NCBI RefSeq assembly: GCF_000520975.1
Contig: NZ_JACB01000032.1
Location: forward strand, 107,550 to 171,549
Reading direction: 5' to 3'
DNA from: Aquimarina megaterium XH134
GTDB lineage: Bacteria > Bacteroidota > Bacteroidia > Flavobacteriales > Flavobacteriaceae
Length of the DNA stretch: 64,000 nt
The notes under the pieces are model-generated. The model ran no database searches, was not told the origin of the DNA, and saw nothing but the letters and a program-made list of their open reading frames with translations. A program made the translations under genes and the position numbers. Of this stretch, positions 34,130 through 42,271 are shown one piece after another; position 1 is the first letter of the stretch, and every line of letters begins with the position of its first letter.

Positions 34130-36865
34130 TTGAAAAGTTTTCTAAAAGAAGTTATACTAGAAGTGCAAGGCACTACAGAAAAAGTAAGTGATCTGATTTT
34201 TCTGGTACCTAGTAAAAGAGCAGGGCTTTTTCTTAAAAAAGAACTTTTAGAGACCTATCCCGATCAAACTCTTTTTGCGCCAATAATCCTTAGTATTGAA
34301 GAATTTATTGTTCGATTATCAGGACTGCAACAGATTGATAACGTACAGACGTTATTTGAGTTTTATGAAACATATTTAAACACTCATACTCACCTAGAAA
34401 AGGAAGATTTTGAAACATTTGGTAATTGGGCTCAGACCTTAATCTATGATTTTAATGAAATCGACAGGTACTGTATAGATCATAAGAGCTTTTTTGCTTA
34501 TTTATCAGGAATACAAGACTTAAACCATTGGTATTTACAAAAAGAAAAAACCGAATTGGTTAAAAATTATATTAGATTTTGGGAAAATCTGATGGATTAC
34601 TATGATAATTTTAAAAATAAACTACTTTCTAAAAAAATAGGATATCAAGGGTTGCTGTACAGAAAAGCATCAGATGATATCCAGACGTATATTAATACCG
34701 AAAATAGAACACATATCCTGGTAGGGTTTAATGCCTTGAATAATGCAGAACAGATCATTTTTCAATCACTTTTAGAAGCTAATATTGCTCGGGTGTATTG
34801 GGATGCAGATCAGTTTTTTATGGAGAATACCTACCACGAAGCATCGTTATTCTTACGAACATATAAAAATCAATGGGGATATTATAAAAAGAATCCATTT
34901 CAATGGGTGCAAAACAATTTTTCTGAAGAAAAAGACATTACTCTGGTAGGGGTACCTAAAAATATAGGGCAAGCAAAATCTATTGGTCAGTTACTTACAT
35001 CGATACCCAAGTCCGAGGTCGAAAAAACAGCTTTAGTGCTTGCAGACGAAACGCTATTGCAACCCCTACTTAATTCATTACCTAATACAATCGAAGCCCT
35101 AAATATTACAATGGGACTACCTCTTAAAGAAGTTCCTATTGCTGCATTTTTTGAGCTGGTATTTGGTCTTCATAAAAATTCTAACCCCAAAGGATTCTAT
35201 TATAAATTAGTATTAGAAATTTTAAATAGCTTACCTGTATATAGAATATTAGGATTTGAAGCAACACGATTGATCAATACCATTTCTAAAGAAAATATCG
35301 TTTACATAACATTAGATAAACTACAGGAAAAAGCTTCGGATAAGGAAAAACAAGCGCTTAAATTAATATTTGAACCTTGGAAAGATGTTACTACAGCCTT
35401 AGAAAATTGTAGAAAAATAATACTATTACTCAAGGATAATCTTGATAAGAAAAACGATGAGTTAGAACTAGAATATGTATATCATTTTCATTTAGTTTTT
35501 AATAAAGTTTTTACGTTACATAGTAGCTATCAATATTTAGAAACGATAGGATCTTTATATACATTGTATAAAGATATTATGATGTCTGAGACATTAGATT
35601 TTTCTGGTGAGCCATTTAGTGGGTTACAACTTATGGGAATGTTAGAATCCCGATGTCTTGATTTTGAAACTGTTATTATTACTTCAGTTAATGAAGGAGT
35701 TTTACCTGCTGGTAAAAGTATGAATTCTTTCATTCCTTATGATCTCAAAAGAGCATACAGCCTTCCTACATATAAAGAAAAAGACGCTATATATACATAT
35801 CACTTTTATAGATTAATACAAAGAGCTAAAAAAGTATACCTGCTGTATAATACAGAAGATGAAGGAGTAGGTGGTGGAGAAAAGAGTAGGTTTTTGCTTC
35901 AGTTAGATATTGATAAAAGACCCAAGCATAAACTTGCAAAATATGTAGTGTCGGCAGAAGTGCCAATGTTAACCAACCAACCATTGCAGATAAAGAAAAA
36001 TGAAGTTGTTTTGCTAAAATTAAAAGAACTAGGTGCACATGGGTTATCCCCTTCTGCACTTACTGCTTATATAAGAAACCCGATGGATTTCTATTATAAA
36101 TATGTTTTGGGTGTTACAGAAACCGAACAGGTAGAAGAAACTATTGCTGCAAATACTTTGGGGACAGTTATTCATAATACACTCGAAACTTTTTATAAGC
36201 CATTAGAAGGTGAGTTTCTTACTATAGAAGATATCAATAGGATGAGAGGTCAAATTGATATCGAACTTCGAGATCAGTTTAAACAAGAATATACAAAACT
36301 CAATATCACGCAGGGTAAAAATCTTTTGATTTTTGAAGTGGCGAAGCAGTATGTATATAATTTCCTGAAAGCCGAAGAGAAACTAATAAAGAGTGGAGCC
36401 CGATTAAAGATTTTGGCCATAGAAAGTAATCTAAAAACAAAATTAAAAATTCCTGAGTTGGATTTTCCTATTTATATTAAAGGAAAAGTAGATCGTATTG
36501 ATGAGCTAGATGGACAAGTAAGGATAATAGATTATAAGACAGGAAGAGTAGGTCGAAATGATGTTGTTATTATGGATTGGGATATAATTACCGACGACTA
36601 TAAATATAGCAAAGTAATCCAGGTTTTGGCATATGCATACATGCAGCATAATGAAAATCCAATTTCAGAAGCTTTTCAAGCAGGTATAATTTCATTTAAG
36701 AATCTTCAGGAAGGGTTTCTTAAGTTTGGAACAAAAGAAAGCATAAGAGGGAAAGCAAATTACGAAATTACAAATGCAGTGTTTGACGATTATCTGCTAC
36801 AGTTAAAAAAACTGATCCTGGAAATTTTTAATATTGAAATCCCATTTATTGAAAAAGAAGTGTAG
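34130..36865 (+). CDS. AddB-like PD-(D/E)XK nuclease
   Basis: 911 aa. It starts with TTG 34130 since an in-frame stop lies 15 bp upstream and no ATG is available. The N-terminal half is a degenerate helicase-like fold (LVPSKRAGLFLKKELLETYP). The C-terminal third has the RecB-type nuclease (LGTVIHNTLETFY, KGKVDRIDE, VRIIDYKTGR). This is the AddB or inactivated-helicase subunit expected to pair with the AddA-like protein at 29125 for double-strand break repair. No iron-sulfur cysteine cluster is apparent. Confidence 0.82.
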   Translation: MKSFLKEVILEVQGTTEKVSDLIFLVPSKRAGLFLKKELLETYPDQTLFAPIILSIEEFIVRLSGLQQIDNVQTLFEFYETYLNTHTHLEKEDFETFGNWAQTLIYDFNEIDRYCIDHKSFFAYLSGIQDLNHWYLQKEKTELVKNYIRFWENLMDYYDNFKNKLLSKKIGYQGLLYRKASDDIQTYINTENRTHILVGFNALNNAEQIIFQSLLEANIARVYWDADQFFMENTYHEASLFLRTYKNQWGYYKKNPFQWVQNNFSEEKDITLVGVPKNIGQAKSIGQLLTSIPKSEVEKTALVLADETLLQPLLNSLPNTIEALNITMGLPLKEVPIAAFFELVFGLHKNSNPKGFYYKLVLEILNSLPVYRILGFEATRLINTISKENIVYITLDKLQEKASDKEKQALKLIFEPWKDVTTALENCRKIILLLKDNLDKKNDELELEYVYHFHLVFNKVFTLHSSYQYLETIGSLYTLYKDIMMSETLDFSGEPFSGLQLMGMLESRCLDFETVIITSVNEGVLPAGKSMNSFIPYDLKRAYSLPTYKEKDAIYTYHFYRLIQRAKKVYLLYNTEDEGVGGGEKSRFLLQLDIDKRPKHKLAKYVVSAEVPMLTNQPLQIKKNEVVLLKLKELGAHGLSPSALTAYIRNPMDFYYKYVLGVTETEQVEETIAANTLGTVIHNTLETFYKPLEGEFLTIEDINRMRGQIDIELRDQFKQEYTKLNITQGKNLLIFEVAKQYVYNFLKAEEKLIKSGARLKILAIESNLKTKLKIPELDFPIYIKGKVDRIDELDGQVRIIDYKTGRVGRNDVVIMDWDIITDDYKYSKVIQVLAYAYMQHNENPISEAFQAGIISFKNLQEGFLKFGTKESIRGKANYEITNAVFDDYLLQLKKLILEIFNIEIPFIEKEV

Positions 36866-36903
36866 CTGCAATAGCGTAGATACTAAACTCTATACTTAGA
36901 ATT

Positions 36904-37752
36904 ATGATGATCAAAAACAAAAATATAATAGTAGCAGGAAAACATCAAAAACCAATTTTGACAGATGTTTTTTATACGAATAATGAGTTGCAAAAACCTA
37001 TTGTTATTTTTTGTCATGGGTATAAAGGTTTTAAGGACTGGGGAGCTTGGGATTTGGTGGCAGAAGCTTTTGCCAGAGCTGGGTTTTTCTTTGTAAAATT
37101 TAATTTTTCGCATAACGGAGGTACTATAAAACAACCCATAGATTTTCCTGACCTCGAAGCTTTTGGTAATAATAATTATATCAAAGAATTAGATGATTTA
37201 GAAACCATTATAAATTGGGTAACCTCTTCAGACTTTAAATTCAAAAATGAAATTAATACTTCAAACATTTCTTTGATAGGCCATTCTCGTGGTGGTGGAA
37301 TTGTAACTATTAAAGCTGCAGAAGATAAGAGAATCACTACATTAATAACATGGGCAAGTGTTTCTGATTATAAAAACCGGTTTCCAAAAGGAGAAGCCTT
37401 TGCATATTGGCAGAAGAAAGGAGTAACGTATATCGAAAACGGAAGAACCAAACAGCAAATGCCACATTATTTTCAGTTTTATACATCTTTTATAGAAAAT
37501 GAAGATAGATTAACCATCGCTAATGCGGCCAAAAAAATTGAAATTCCACATTTAGTTATTCACGGTACAGACGATCCAACAGTTGATGTACAGGAAAGTA
37601 AAAATATACATGAATGGAGTATTAACAGTGATATTTTCTTGGTAGAAGGAGCTGATCATATATTTGGAGTAAAACATCCTTGGCAAAGCAGTAATTTATC
37701 AAAACATTTGGAGGCAATAGCACAAAAAAGTATAGATTTCATACGTCTTTAA
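36904..37752 (+). CDS. Alpha/beta hydrolase
   Basis: 282 aa, cytosolic. Oxyanion region VIFCHGYKGFKDWGAW, nucleophile elbow LIGHSRGGG with Ser nucleophile, catalytic Asp in HGTDDPTVDVQESK and His in EGADHIFG. It belongs to the dienelactone hydrolase/prolyl oligopeptidase-like superfamily; the substrate is unknown. It lies 38 bp after the AddB-like gene and may share its transcript. Confidence 0.8.
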   Translation: MMIKNKNIIVAGKHQKPILTDVFYTNNELQKPIVIFCHGYKGFKDWGAWDLVAEAFARAGFFFVKFNFSHNGGTIKQPIDFPDLEAFGNNNYIKELDDLETIINWVTSSDFKFKNEINTSNISLIGHSRGGGIVTIKAAEDKRITTLITWASVSDYKNRFPKGEAFAYWQKKGVTYIENGRTKQQMPHYFQFYTSFIENEDRLTIANAAKKIEIPHLVIHGTDDPTVDVQESKNIHEWSINSDIFLVEGADHIFGVKHPWQSSNLSKHLEAIAQKSIDFIRL

Positions 37753-37809
37753 CACTTTCTTAGCCAAAAAATATAATAAGCAATCATTTTTTTTCGTTTA
37801 TTTGCTGTT

Positions 37810-38094
37810 ATGAAGTTTAATAGACAAATACTAGCTTCCATATTTTTGGTACTCTTCGGTATCATTCAATTAGCAGACTTGCATATTGTAGGTCATGATG
37901 CTGATGATATAGACTGCTCTCTTTGTAAGTTTACTTCTGATCATCATAATGATAATTTTACATCTGCAGATACAGTTACTGTTCCTGAAGCAGTACATGT
38001 TCCTGCCGATATTGTTCGAGCAACTTATGTGAATCGATATTTTGATTCATCTGCTGCTTACAATTTTCTAAACAAAGCTCCCCCTGCAGCTTAG
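37810..38094 (+). CDS. Small secreted His/Cys-rich protein
   Basis: 94 aa. Signal peptide (hydrophobic 7-22). The mature part begins HIVGHDADDIDCSLCKF and continues SDHHNDN, a cluster of His, Asp and two Cys (CSLC) that looks metal-binding. The C-terminus ends KAPPAA. It resembles small exported proteins that precede metal-related TonB receptor or efflux genes in Flavobacteriia. A near-consensus -7 box (TTTATTTG, 37797-37804) just before the ATG would give a leaderless or nearly leaderless transcript. It is 77 bp upstream of the receptor gene. Confidence 0.65.
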   Translation: MKFNRQILASIFLVLFGIIQLADLHIVGHDADDIDCSLCKFTSDHHNDNFTSADTVTVPEAVHVPADIVRATYVNRYFDSSAAYNFLNKAPPAA

Positions 38095-38171
38095 TTTTAC
38101 CTAAACTTTATTACTGAAACTTAACTGTGGTATATCCATACCAATCAGTTTATCCATTATTTATTTTACAA

Positions 38172-40565
38172 ATGAAAAGACACACTTGGTTACTTGTGTT
38201 TCTTCTCGGGATTAATCTCCTTTCAGCACAAGAATGTGATAAAACACTTTCTGGCAGAGTCATAGATTTTCATGACGGAGCACCCCTTGAAGGCGCTACA
38301 ATAACATTTAATAATCGTACAATCGTGACAGACGCTTCTGGTAGATATTCTATTACAGGTTTATGTGCAACAGCATATGCTTTTACTATTTCTCATGAAA
38401 AGTGTAATTCGCAGGTAGTAACTCTTGATGTAGGCAAAACGTCCTCAAAAGATTTCTCCTTAGAACATCACCTTAATGAATTAGAAGAAGTAAAAGTTTC
38501 GGGAGCCAATGATACTAAAACAACTTCTGCTCAAGAAGAAACTATAGGCTCTGATATCATAGAAAAATACGGCAGTGCCTCTTTGGGAGATGCCCTTAGA
38601 GAAATTACAGGTGTTTCGTCTTTAAATACCGGATCTACGATTGTAAAACCGATTATTCAAGGTCTTAGTGGAAGTCGTGTATTGATCATGAATAATGGCG
38701 TTCGGATGCAAGATATGGAATGGGGTGACGAACATGCTCCTAATGTAGATATTAACACCGCAGGAAATGTTACTGTTGTTAAAGGAGCTTCTGCATTACA
38801 ATATGGAGGAGACGCAATTGGTGGCGTTATCATTATGGAGCCTCGTAAAGTACCTGCAAAAGATACTTTGTTTGGGAAAACCCGGTTATCGGGAGCTGTA
38901 AATGGTAGAGGAGGATCGGTTTCTTCAGAATTGATAAAAGGATATAAAAACGGATGGTTTTTTAAAGTACAAGGAACATTAAAACGCTTTGGAGATGTAG
39001 AAGCACCAGACTATGTTCTTTCTAATACAGGAGTATTCGAAAAAGGAGCCTCCCTATCTTTTGGAGTAAATAAATTTACCCACGGCTGGGATGCATATTA
39101 TTCTTTTTTTGATAATGAAATTGGAGTATTGGCAACATCTCATATTGGTAATGTAGACGATCTTATAGATGCTATTAATGAACAGCGACCTGCAATTGTT
39201 AGAGATTTTACCTATGAGATTGATAATCCTAAGCAAGAAGTTACCCACCATCTGGGACGTCTTCGGTATTTTAAACGTTTTGAAGAACTTGGGAAATGGA
39301 ATACACAATATGATTTTCAATATAATAAACGATTTGAGTTTGATATTCGCAGAACAGAAGAACTTACCAAATTACCTAGTATAGATCTTGAGCTAAAAAC
39401 ACATACGCTAACTTCAGATTTTAGTTTTGATTCGAATCCTGATTTTCTGTGGAATGTAGGAGTGCTATTTAGATATCAGAATAATTTTGCAGACCCCAGT
39501 ACAGGAGTAAAAAGATTAATTCCCGACTATGATAAGTATGATGCTGGAGTATTTGTTACAGGTGAATATAGCTTAACAAATGATATCATTATAGATGCAG
39601 GTATTCGATATGATTATAATCGTATGGATGCTAAGAAGTTTTATTTAAAATCAAGATGGGAAGAAAGAGGATATGATGTAGGTTTTTCTGACCTCATTAT
39701 TGAGGATTTTAATACACAATGGTTAACTAATCCAGTTTTTGATTACCATAGTATTTCTGGTACCGCTGGAATACAATATATTTTTAAAGAAGATTACGAA
39801 TTTAGATTCAATTATGCGCTGGCACAACGTGCTCCTAATCCTTCAGAGTTATTTAGTGACGGTTTACACCACTCGGCTGCCAGAATTGAGTTGGGAGATT
39901 TAAGAATGGACCAGGAAACATCACATAAAATATCTGTAACCGCACAAAAGAATACAGAAAAATGGGGATGGGAAATTGCGCCATATGCCAATTTTATAAA
40001 TGATTATATTTTGCTAGAACCTGTAGATGTTGAACTATCTATACGAGGAGCATTTCCTGTTTGGGAATATCGACAAACCAATGTTAGGTTATTAGGTGTT
40101 GATGCAAAACTTTATGCTAATTGGCATCAGAGCTGGAGAACAGATCATAGTTTTTCTATGGTAAAAGGAAAAGAAAATGAAAAAGATGCTGCATTAATCA
40201 ATATCCCTGCACCAACTTTTAATAACGGTATTACTTATAGTAACAAAAATTGGTTTGGGCTTAATGTTTCTTTAGAAAGTCAATACTTTTTTAGACAAAA
40301 TGAGTATCCGTCCAATATATCTGTGTTCTCTCCGCAGCAAAATGAAGATGTATTATTAGAGGTAAATACTCCTCCAGATGCATATCATTTATTAAATGCA
40401 GATACTAGTATGGAGTTCTCTTTAGGAGAACGAAATAAACTAAAAGTTGGATTAACAATAAACAACATATTAAATACAAGCTATAGAAATTACTTAAATC
40501 GTCAGCGATATTTTGCAGATGATTTGGGTAGGAATTTTTTATTAAGATTATCAATTAACTATTAA
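38172..40565 (+). CDS. TonB-dependent receptor, probably metal-related
   Basis: 797 aa from ATG 38172. The reading frame continues upstream to 38127, but the signal peptide MKRHTWLLVFLLGINLLSAQ fixes the start. An N-terminal carboxypeptidase-like beta-sandwich (residues about 25-105), a plug domain (about 115-225, ending QYGGDAIGGVIIMEPRK) and a 22-strand barrel follow. WGDEHAPNVDIN in the plug and RAPNPSELFSDGLHHSAARIELGD in the barrel resemble the ZnuD-like branch of receptors, suggesting zinc or another metal chelate as substrate; this is an inference. A small His/Cys-rich protein and a lipoprotein flank it. Confidence 0.85.
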   Translation: MKRHTWLLVFLLGINLLSAQECDKTLSGRVIDFHDGAPLEGATITFNNRTIVTDASGRYSITGLCATAYAFTISHEKCNSQVVTLDVGKTSSKDFSLEHHLNELEEVKVSGANDTKTTSAQEETIGSDIIEKYGSASLGDALREITGVSSLNTGSTIVKPIIQGLSGSRVLIMNNGVRMQDMEWGDEHAPNVDINTAGNVTVVKGASALQYGGDAIGGVIIMEPRKVPAKDTLFGKTRLSGAVNGRGGSVSSELIKGYKNGWFFKVQGTLKRFGDVEAPDYVLSNTGVFEKGASLSFGVNKFTHGWDAYYSFFDNEIGVLATSHIGNVDDLIDAINEQRPAIVRDFTYEIDNPKQEVTHHLGRLRYFKRFEELGKWNTQYDFQYNKRFEFDIRRTEELTKLPSIDLELKTHTLTSDFSFDSNPDFLWNVGVLFRYQNNFADPSTGVKRLIPDYDKYDAGVFVTGEYSLTNDIIIDAGIRYDYNRMDAKKFYLKSRWEERGYDVGFSDLIIEDFNTQWLTNPVFDYHSISGTAGIQYIFKEDYEFRFNYALAQRAPNPSELFSDGLHHSAARIELGDLRMDQETSHKISVTAQKNTEKWGWEIAPYANFINDYILLEPVDVELSIRGAFPVWEYRQTNVRLLGVDAKLYANWHQSWRTDHSFSMVKGKENEKDAALINIPAPTFNNGITYSNKNWFGLNVSLESQYFFRQNEYPSNISVFSPQQNEDVLLEVNTPPDAYHLLNADTSMEFSLGERNKLKVGLTINNILNTSYRNYLNRQRYFADDLGRNFLLRLSINY

Positions 40566-40579
40566 ATTAAATTTTAGAA

Positions 40580-41182
40580 ATGATGAACACACGCAAACTT
40601 TTATCAACGCTTATCGTCGGAGGTATTTTATTCGCATCTTGCTCTAGCGATGATGATAATCCTGTACCGGTTAATGAAGAGGAATTAATAACTAAAATGA
40701 CAGTATCTCTAGTTGGCGGTGGAGGAACCGTAACTTTAGTTGTTGCCGATGAAGATGGAGCAGATGGACCAGTAGCACCAGTAATAACGGTTTCGGGTAA
40801 TTTAACCGCCAATACAACATATACTGGATCTGTAGAATTGCTTAATGAATCCGAGAGTCCTGCCGAATTAATTAACGAAGAAATAGAAGCAGAAGCAGAT
40901 GAGCATCAATTTTTCTATGAAGCAAGTTCTGCATTAAATATCACGACAGCTTATACTGATAAAGAATCAGATTATAAAAAAGAAGATGGAACCTCTTTTA
41001 CAACCACTAATCCTGTTGGGCTAACATTTACAGTAACTACAACAGATGCAGGAACCGGAACTCTTACAGTAACATTGAGACACCAACCTAATAAAGCTGC
41101 AGATGGAGTAGCTGCTGGAAATATTGCTAATGCAGGAGGTGATACAGATATTACCCAAAGTTTTGATATTACAGTACAATAA
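40580..41182 (+). CDS. TonB-receptor-associated lipoprotein
   Basis: 200 aa. Lipobox LFASC followed by S-S-D-D-D, a surface-export-like signal. The mature protein is all-beta and Thr-rich (TVSLVGGGGTVTLVV, LTFTVTTTDAGTGTLTVTL). Similar lipoproteins sit after ZnuD-like receptors in Flavobacteriia and may bind the substrate at the surface. It is 15 bp after the receptor gene, thus in one operon. Its stop codon overlaps the start of a structured 3' element. Confidence 0.72.
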   Translation: MMNTRKLLSTLIVGGILFASCSSDDDNPVPVNEEELITKMTVSLVGGGGTVTLVVADEDGADGPVAPVITVSGNLTANTTYTGSVELLNESESPAELINEEIEAEADEHQFFYEASSALNITTAYTDKESDYKKEDGTSFTTTNPVGLTFTVTTTDAGTGTLTVTLRHQPNKAADGVAAGNIANAGGDTDITQSFDITVQ

Positions 41183-41274
41183 TTGAAACTCGATTAATTA
41201 TGTAAGTTGAATTTGTGTAAAATTTCATAATTAGTTTCAATTCTAGCCCTCGGGAGTAGTTACCCGAGGGTTTT
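41182..41274 (+). terminator. Structured 3' element, copy 1: stem-loop plus terminator
   Basis: ATTGAAACT (41182-41190) pairs with AGTTTCAAT (41233-41241), enclosing a loop with TAAGTTGAATTTGTGT. It is followed by a terminator hairpin CCCTCGGG (41247-41254) with CCCGAGGG (41263-41270), 8-nt loop AGTAGTTA, and Ts. The same two-part arrangement recurs at 41571. It closes the TonB-receptor operon. Confidence 0.7.
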
Positions 41275-41316
41275 AAATCATATTTATTTTTAGAATAAAA
41301 TAGATTAACCTAAAAA

Positions 41317-41333
41317 TTGGCACGAATTTTGCT
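41317..41333 (+). promoter_or_regulatory. Consensus sigma-54 promoter
   Basis: TTGGCACGAATTTTGCT contains TGGCACG, four bases, TTGCT, an exact match to the sigma-54 -24/-12 consensus. The start would be near 41343. No protein gene follows for about 490 bp. Flavobacteriia encode RpoN and enhancer-binding proteins; none is visible in this window. Confidence 0.6.
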
Positions 41334-41342
41334 ATAATAAGG

Positions 41343-41670
41343 GTCTTCAGTGTTAGGGAAAAAAATTAAAAAACACTGGGAATACAACAATCAATATACC
41401 ATAATTGGTACATAAAATAGTTTAAAAATTAACTTTTAATTAGTTAGTATTATTGGTTTTATCAATGCATTAAGATACTATTAAGTGTTAATTATCATCA
41501 AAAAAACGTTAAAATATTTAAAGGATAGCGCTTATCTTCGTATCATAAGCCTAGACTAACAAAACAATATAATTGAAACTATCATAATTAGTATAAGTTG
41601 AGTTTGTGTTAAATACAATTAAGTTTCAATTTAGACCCCTGGGAGTAGTTAACCCGGGGGTCGCTTTTTT
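41343..41670 (+). ncRNA. Putative sigma-54-dependent small RNA
   Basis: The region between the sigma-54 promoter and the terminator of element copy 2 would be a transcript of about 330 nt. It lacks any frame of useful length; it contains a possible hairpin CAGTGTT...AACACTG near its start (about 41350-41377) and ends in the conserved two-stem 3' element. Existence of this RNA is predicted from its signals, not shown. Confidence 0.35.
41571..41670 (+). terminator. Structured 3' element, copy 2: stem-loop plus terminator
   Basis: AATTGAAACT (41571-41580) pairs with AGTTTCAATT (41622-41631), with loop sequence TAAGTTGAGTTTGTGT shared with copy 1. Terminator stem GACCCCTGGG (41634-41643) with CCCGGGGGTC (41653-41662), loop AGTAGTTAA, then a six-T run. 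The stem bases differ from copy 1 but still pair, which speaks for conserved RNA structure. Together with copy 1 it makes up about 200 of the 650 intergenic bases. Confidence 0.7.
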
Positions 41671-41792
41671 GGTCTTGTTTTGAATATAAAACCTTAAAAA
41701 ACAGACTCCAATTCTTATTGTTTTTTATTTTTAAGAGTAGTATGTGTGCTTCCAAAGAAAATAATTAATAACATTTAGAATCTAGGTAATTT

Positions 41793-41827
41793 TGCAATAC
41801 CATTGCATTACAATATTACTATCTTTG
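41793..41827 (+). promoter_or_regulatory. Metal-efflux operator and -7 box, copy A
   Basis: The operator-like motif TGCAATACCATTGCATTA (41793-41810) contains the perfect palindrome TGCAAT-ACC-ATTGCA. After 9 bp comes TATCTTTG (41820-41827), a consensus -7 box. A closely related motif precedes the second metal gene unit at 48277. A Fur-family regulator encoded in the operon is the likely binder. Confidence 0.6.
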
Positions 41828-41831
41828 TAAT

Positions 41832-42146
41832 GTGAAGATTTTAGCATTCATATTATCAATATATTTTCTGGCACTCGATTTTATGCCTTGTAATGATAGT
41901 ATACCTATCACAGAGGATTCTCAAATTGAAGCTTTTGCAGATTCTTGCGAAAATCACGATCATAGTATAGAGAATGATTTATGCTCTCCTTTCTGTCAAT
42001 GTCATTGTTGCCACGTTCATGTTATTGATTTTAGTATTGATACGTATCAATTAATATCTCCAGAAATTTCTACAGAGTTATTTGCCCATTTTGATAGTGT
42101 TGGTAAAGAAATCTCTAATACACTATTCCAACCACCGCAAGTTTAA
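41832..42146 (+). CDS. Small exported Cys/His-rich protein of metal efflux locus (DUF6660-like)
   Basis: 104 aa, starting with GTG 41832; no other start gives the signal peptide MKILAFILSIYFLALDF. The mature part has ENHDHSIENDLCSPFCQCHCCHVHVIDF, with five closely spaced Cys plus His, clearly suited to bind a soft or transition metal. Small proteins of this type are routinely found directly upstream of CusA-type pumps in Flavobacteriia. The -7 box ends only 4 bp before the GTG, so the mRNA is probably leaderless. First gene of the efflux operon. Confidence 0.75.
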   Translation: MKILAFILSIYFLALDFMPCNDSIPITEDSQIEAFADSCENHDHSIENDLCSPFCQCHCCHVHVIDFSIDTYQLISPEISTELFAHFDSVGKEISNTLFQPPQV

Positions 42147-42271
42147 TTTAGTTTTATAGGATAACTATGTCTTGTTGCTATCTTTTTAAAAGAAAGTAAC
42201 AGCTATTTAACATCGAGAAATTCTGTTAAATCAGATTGAATCGAGATGTCTAACTGAATTAAAACTATTAT

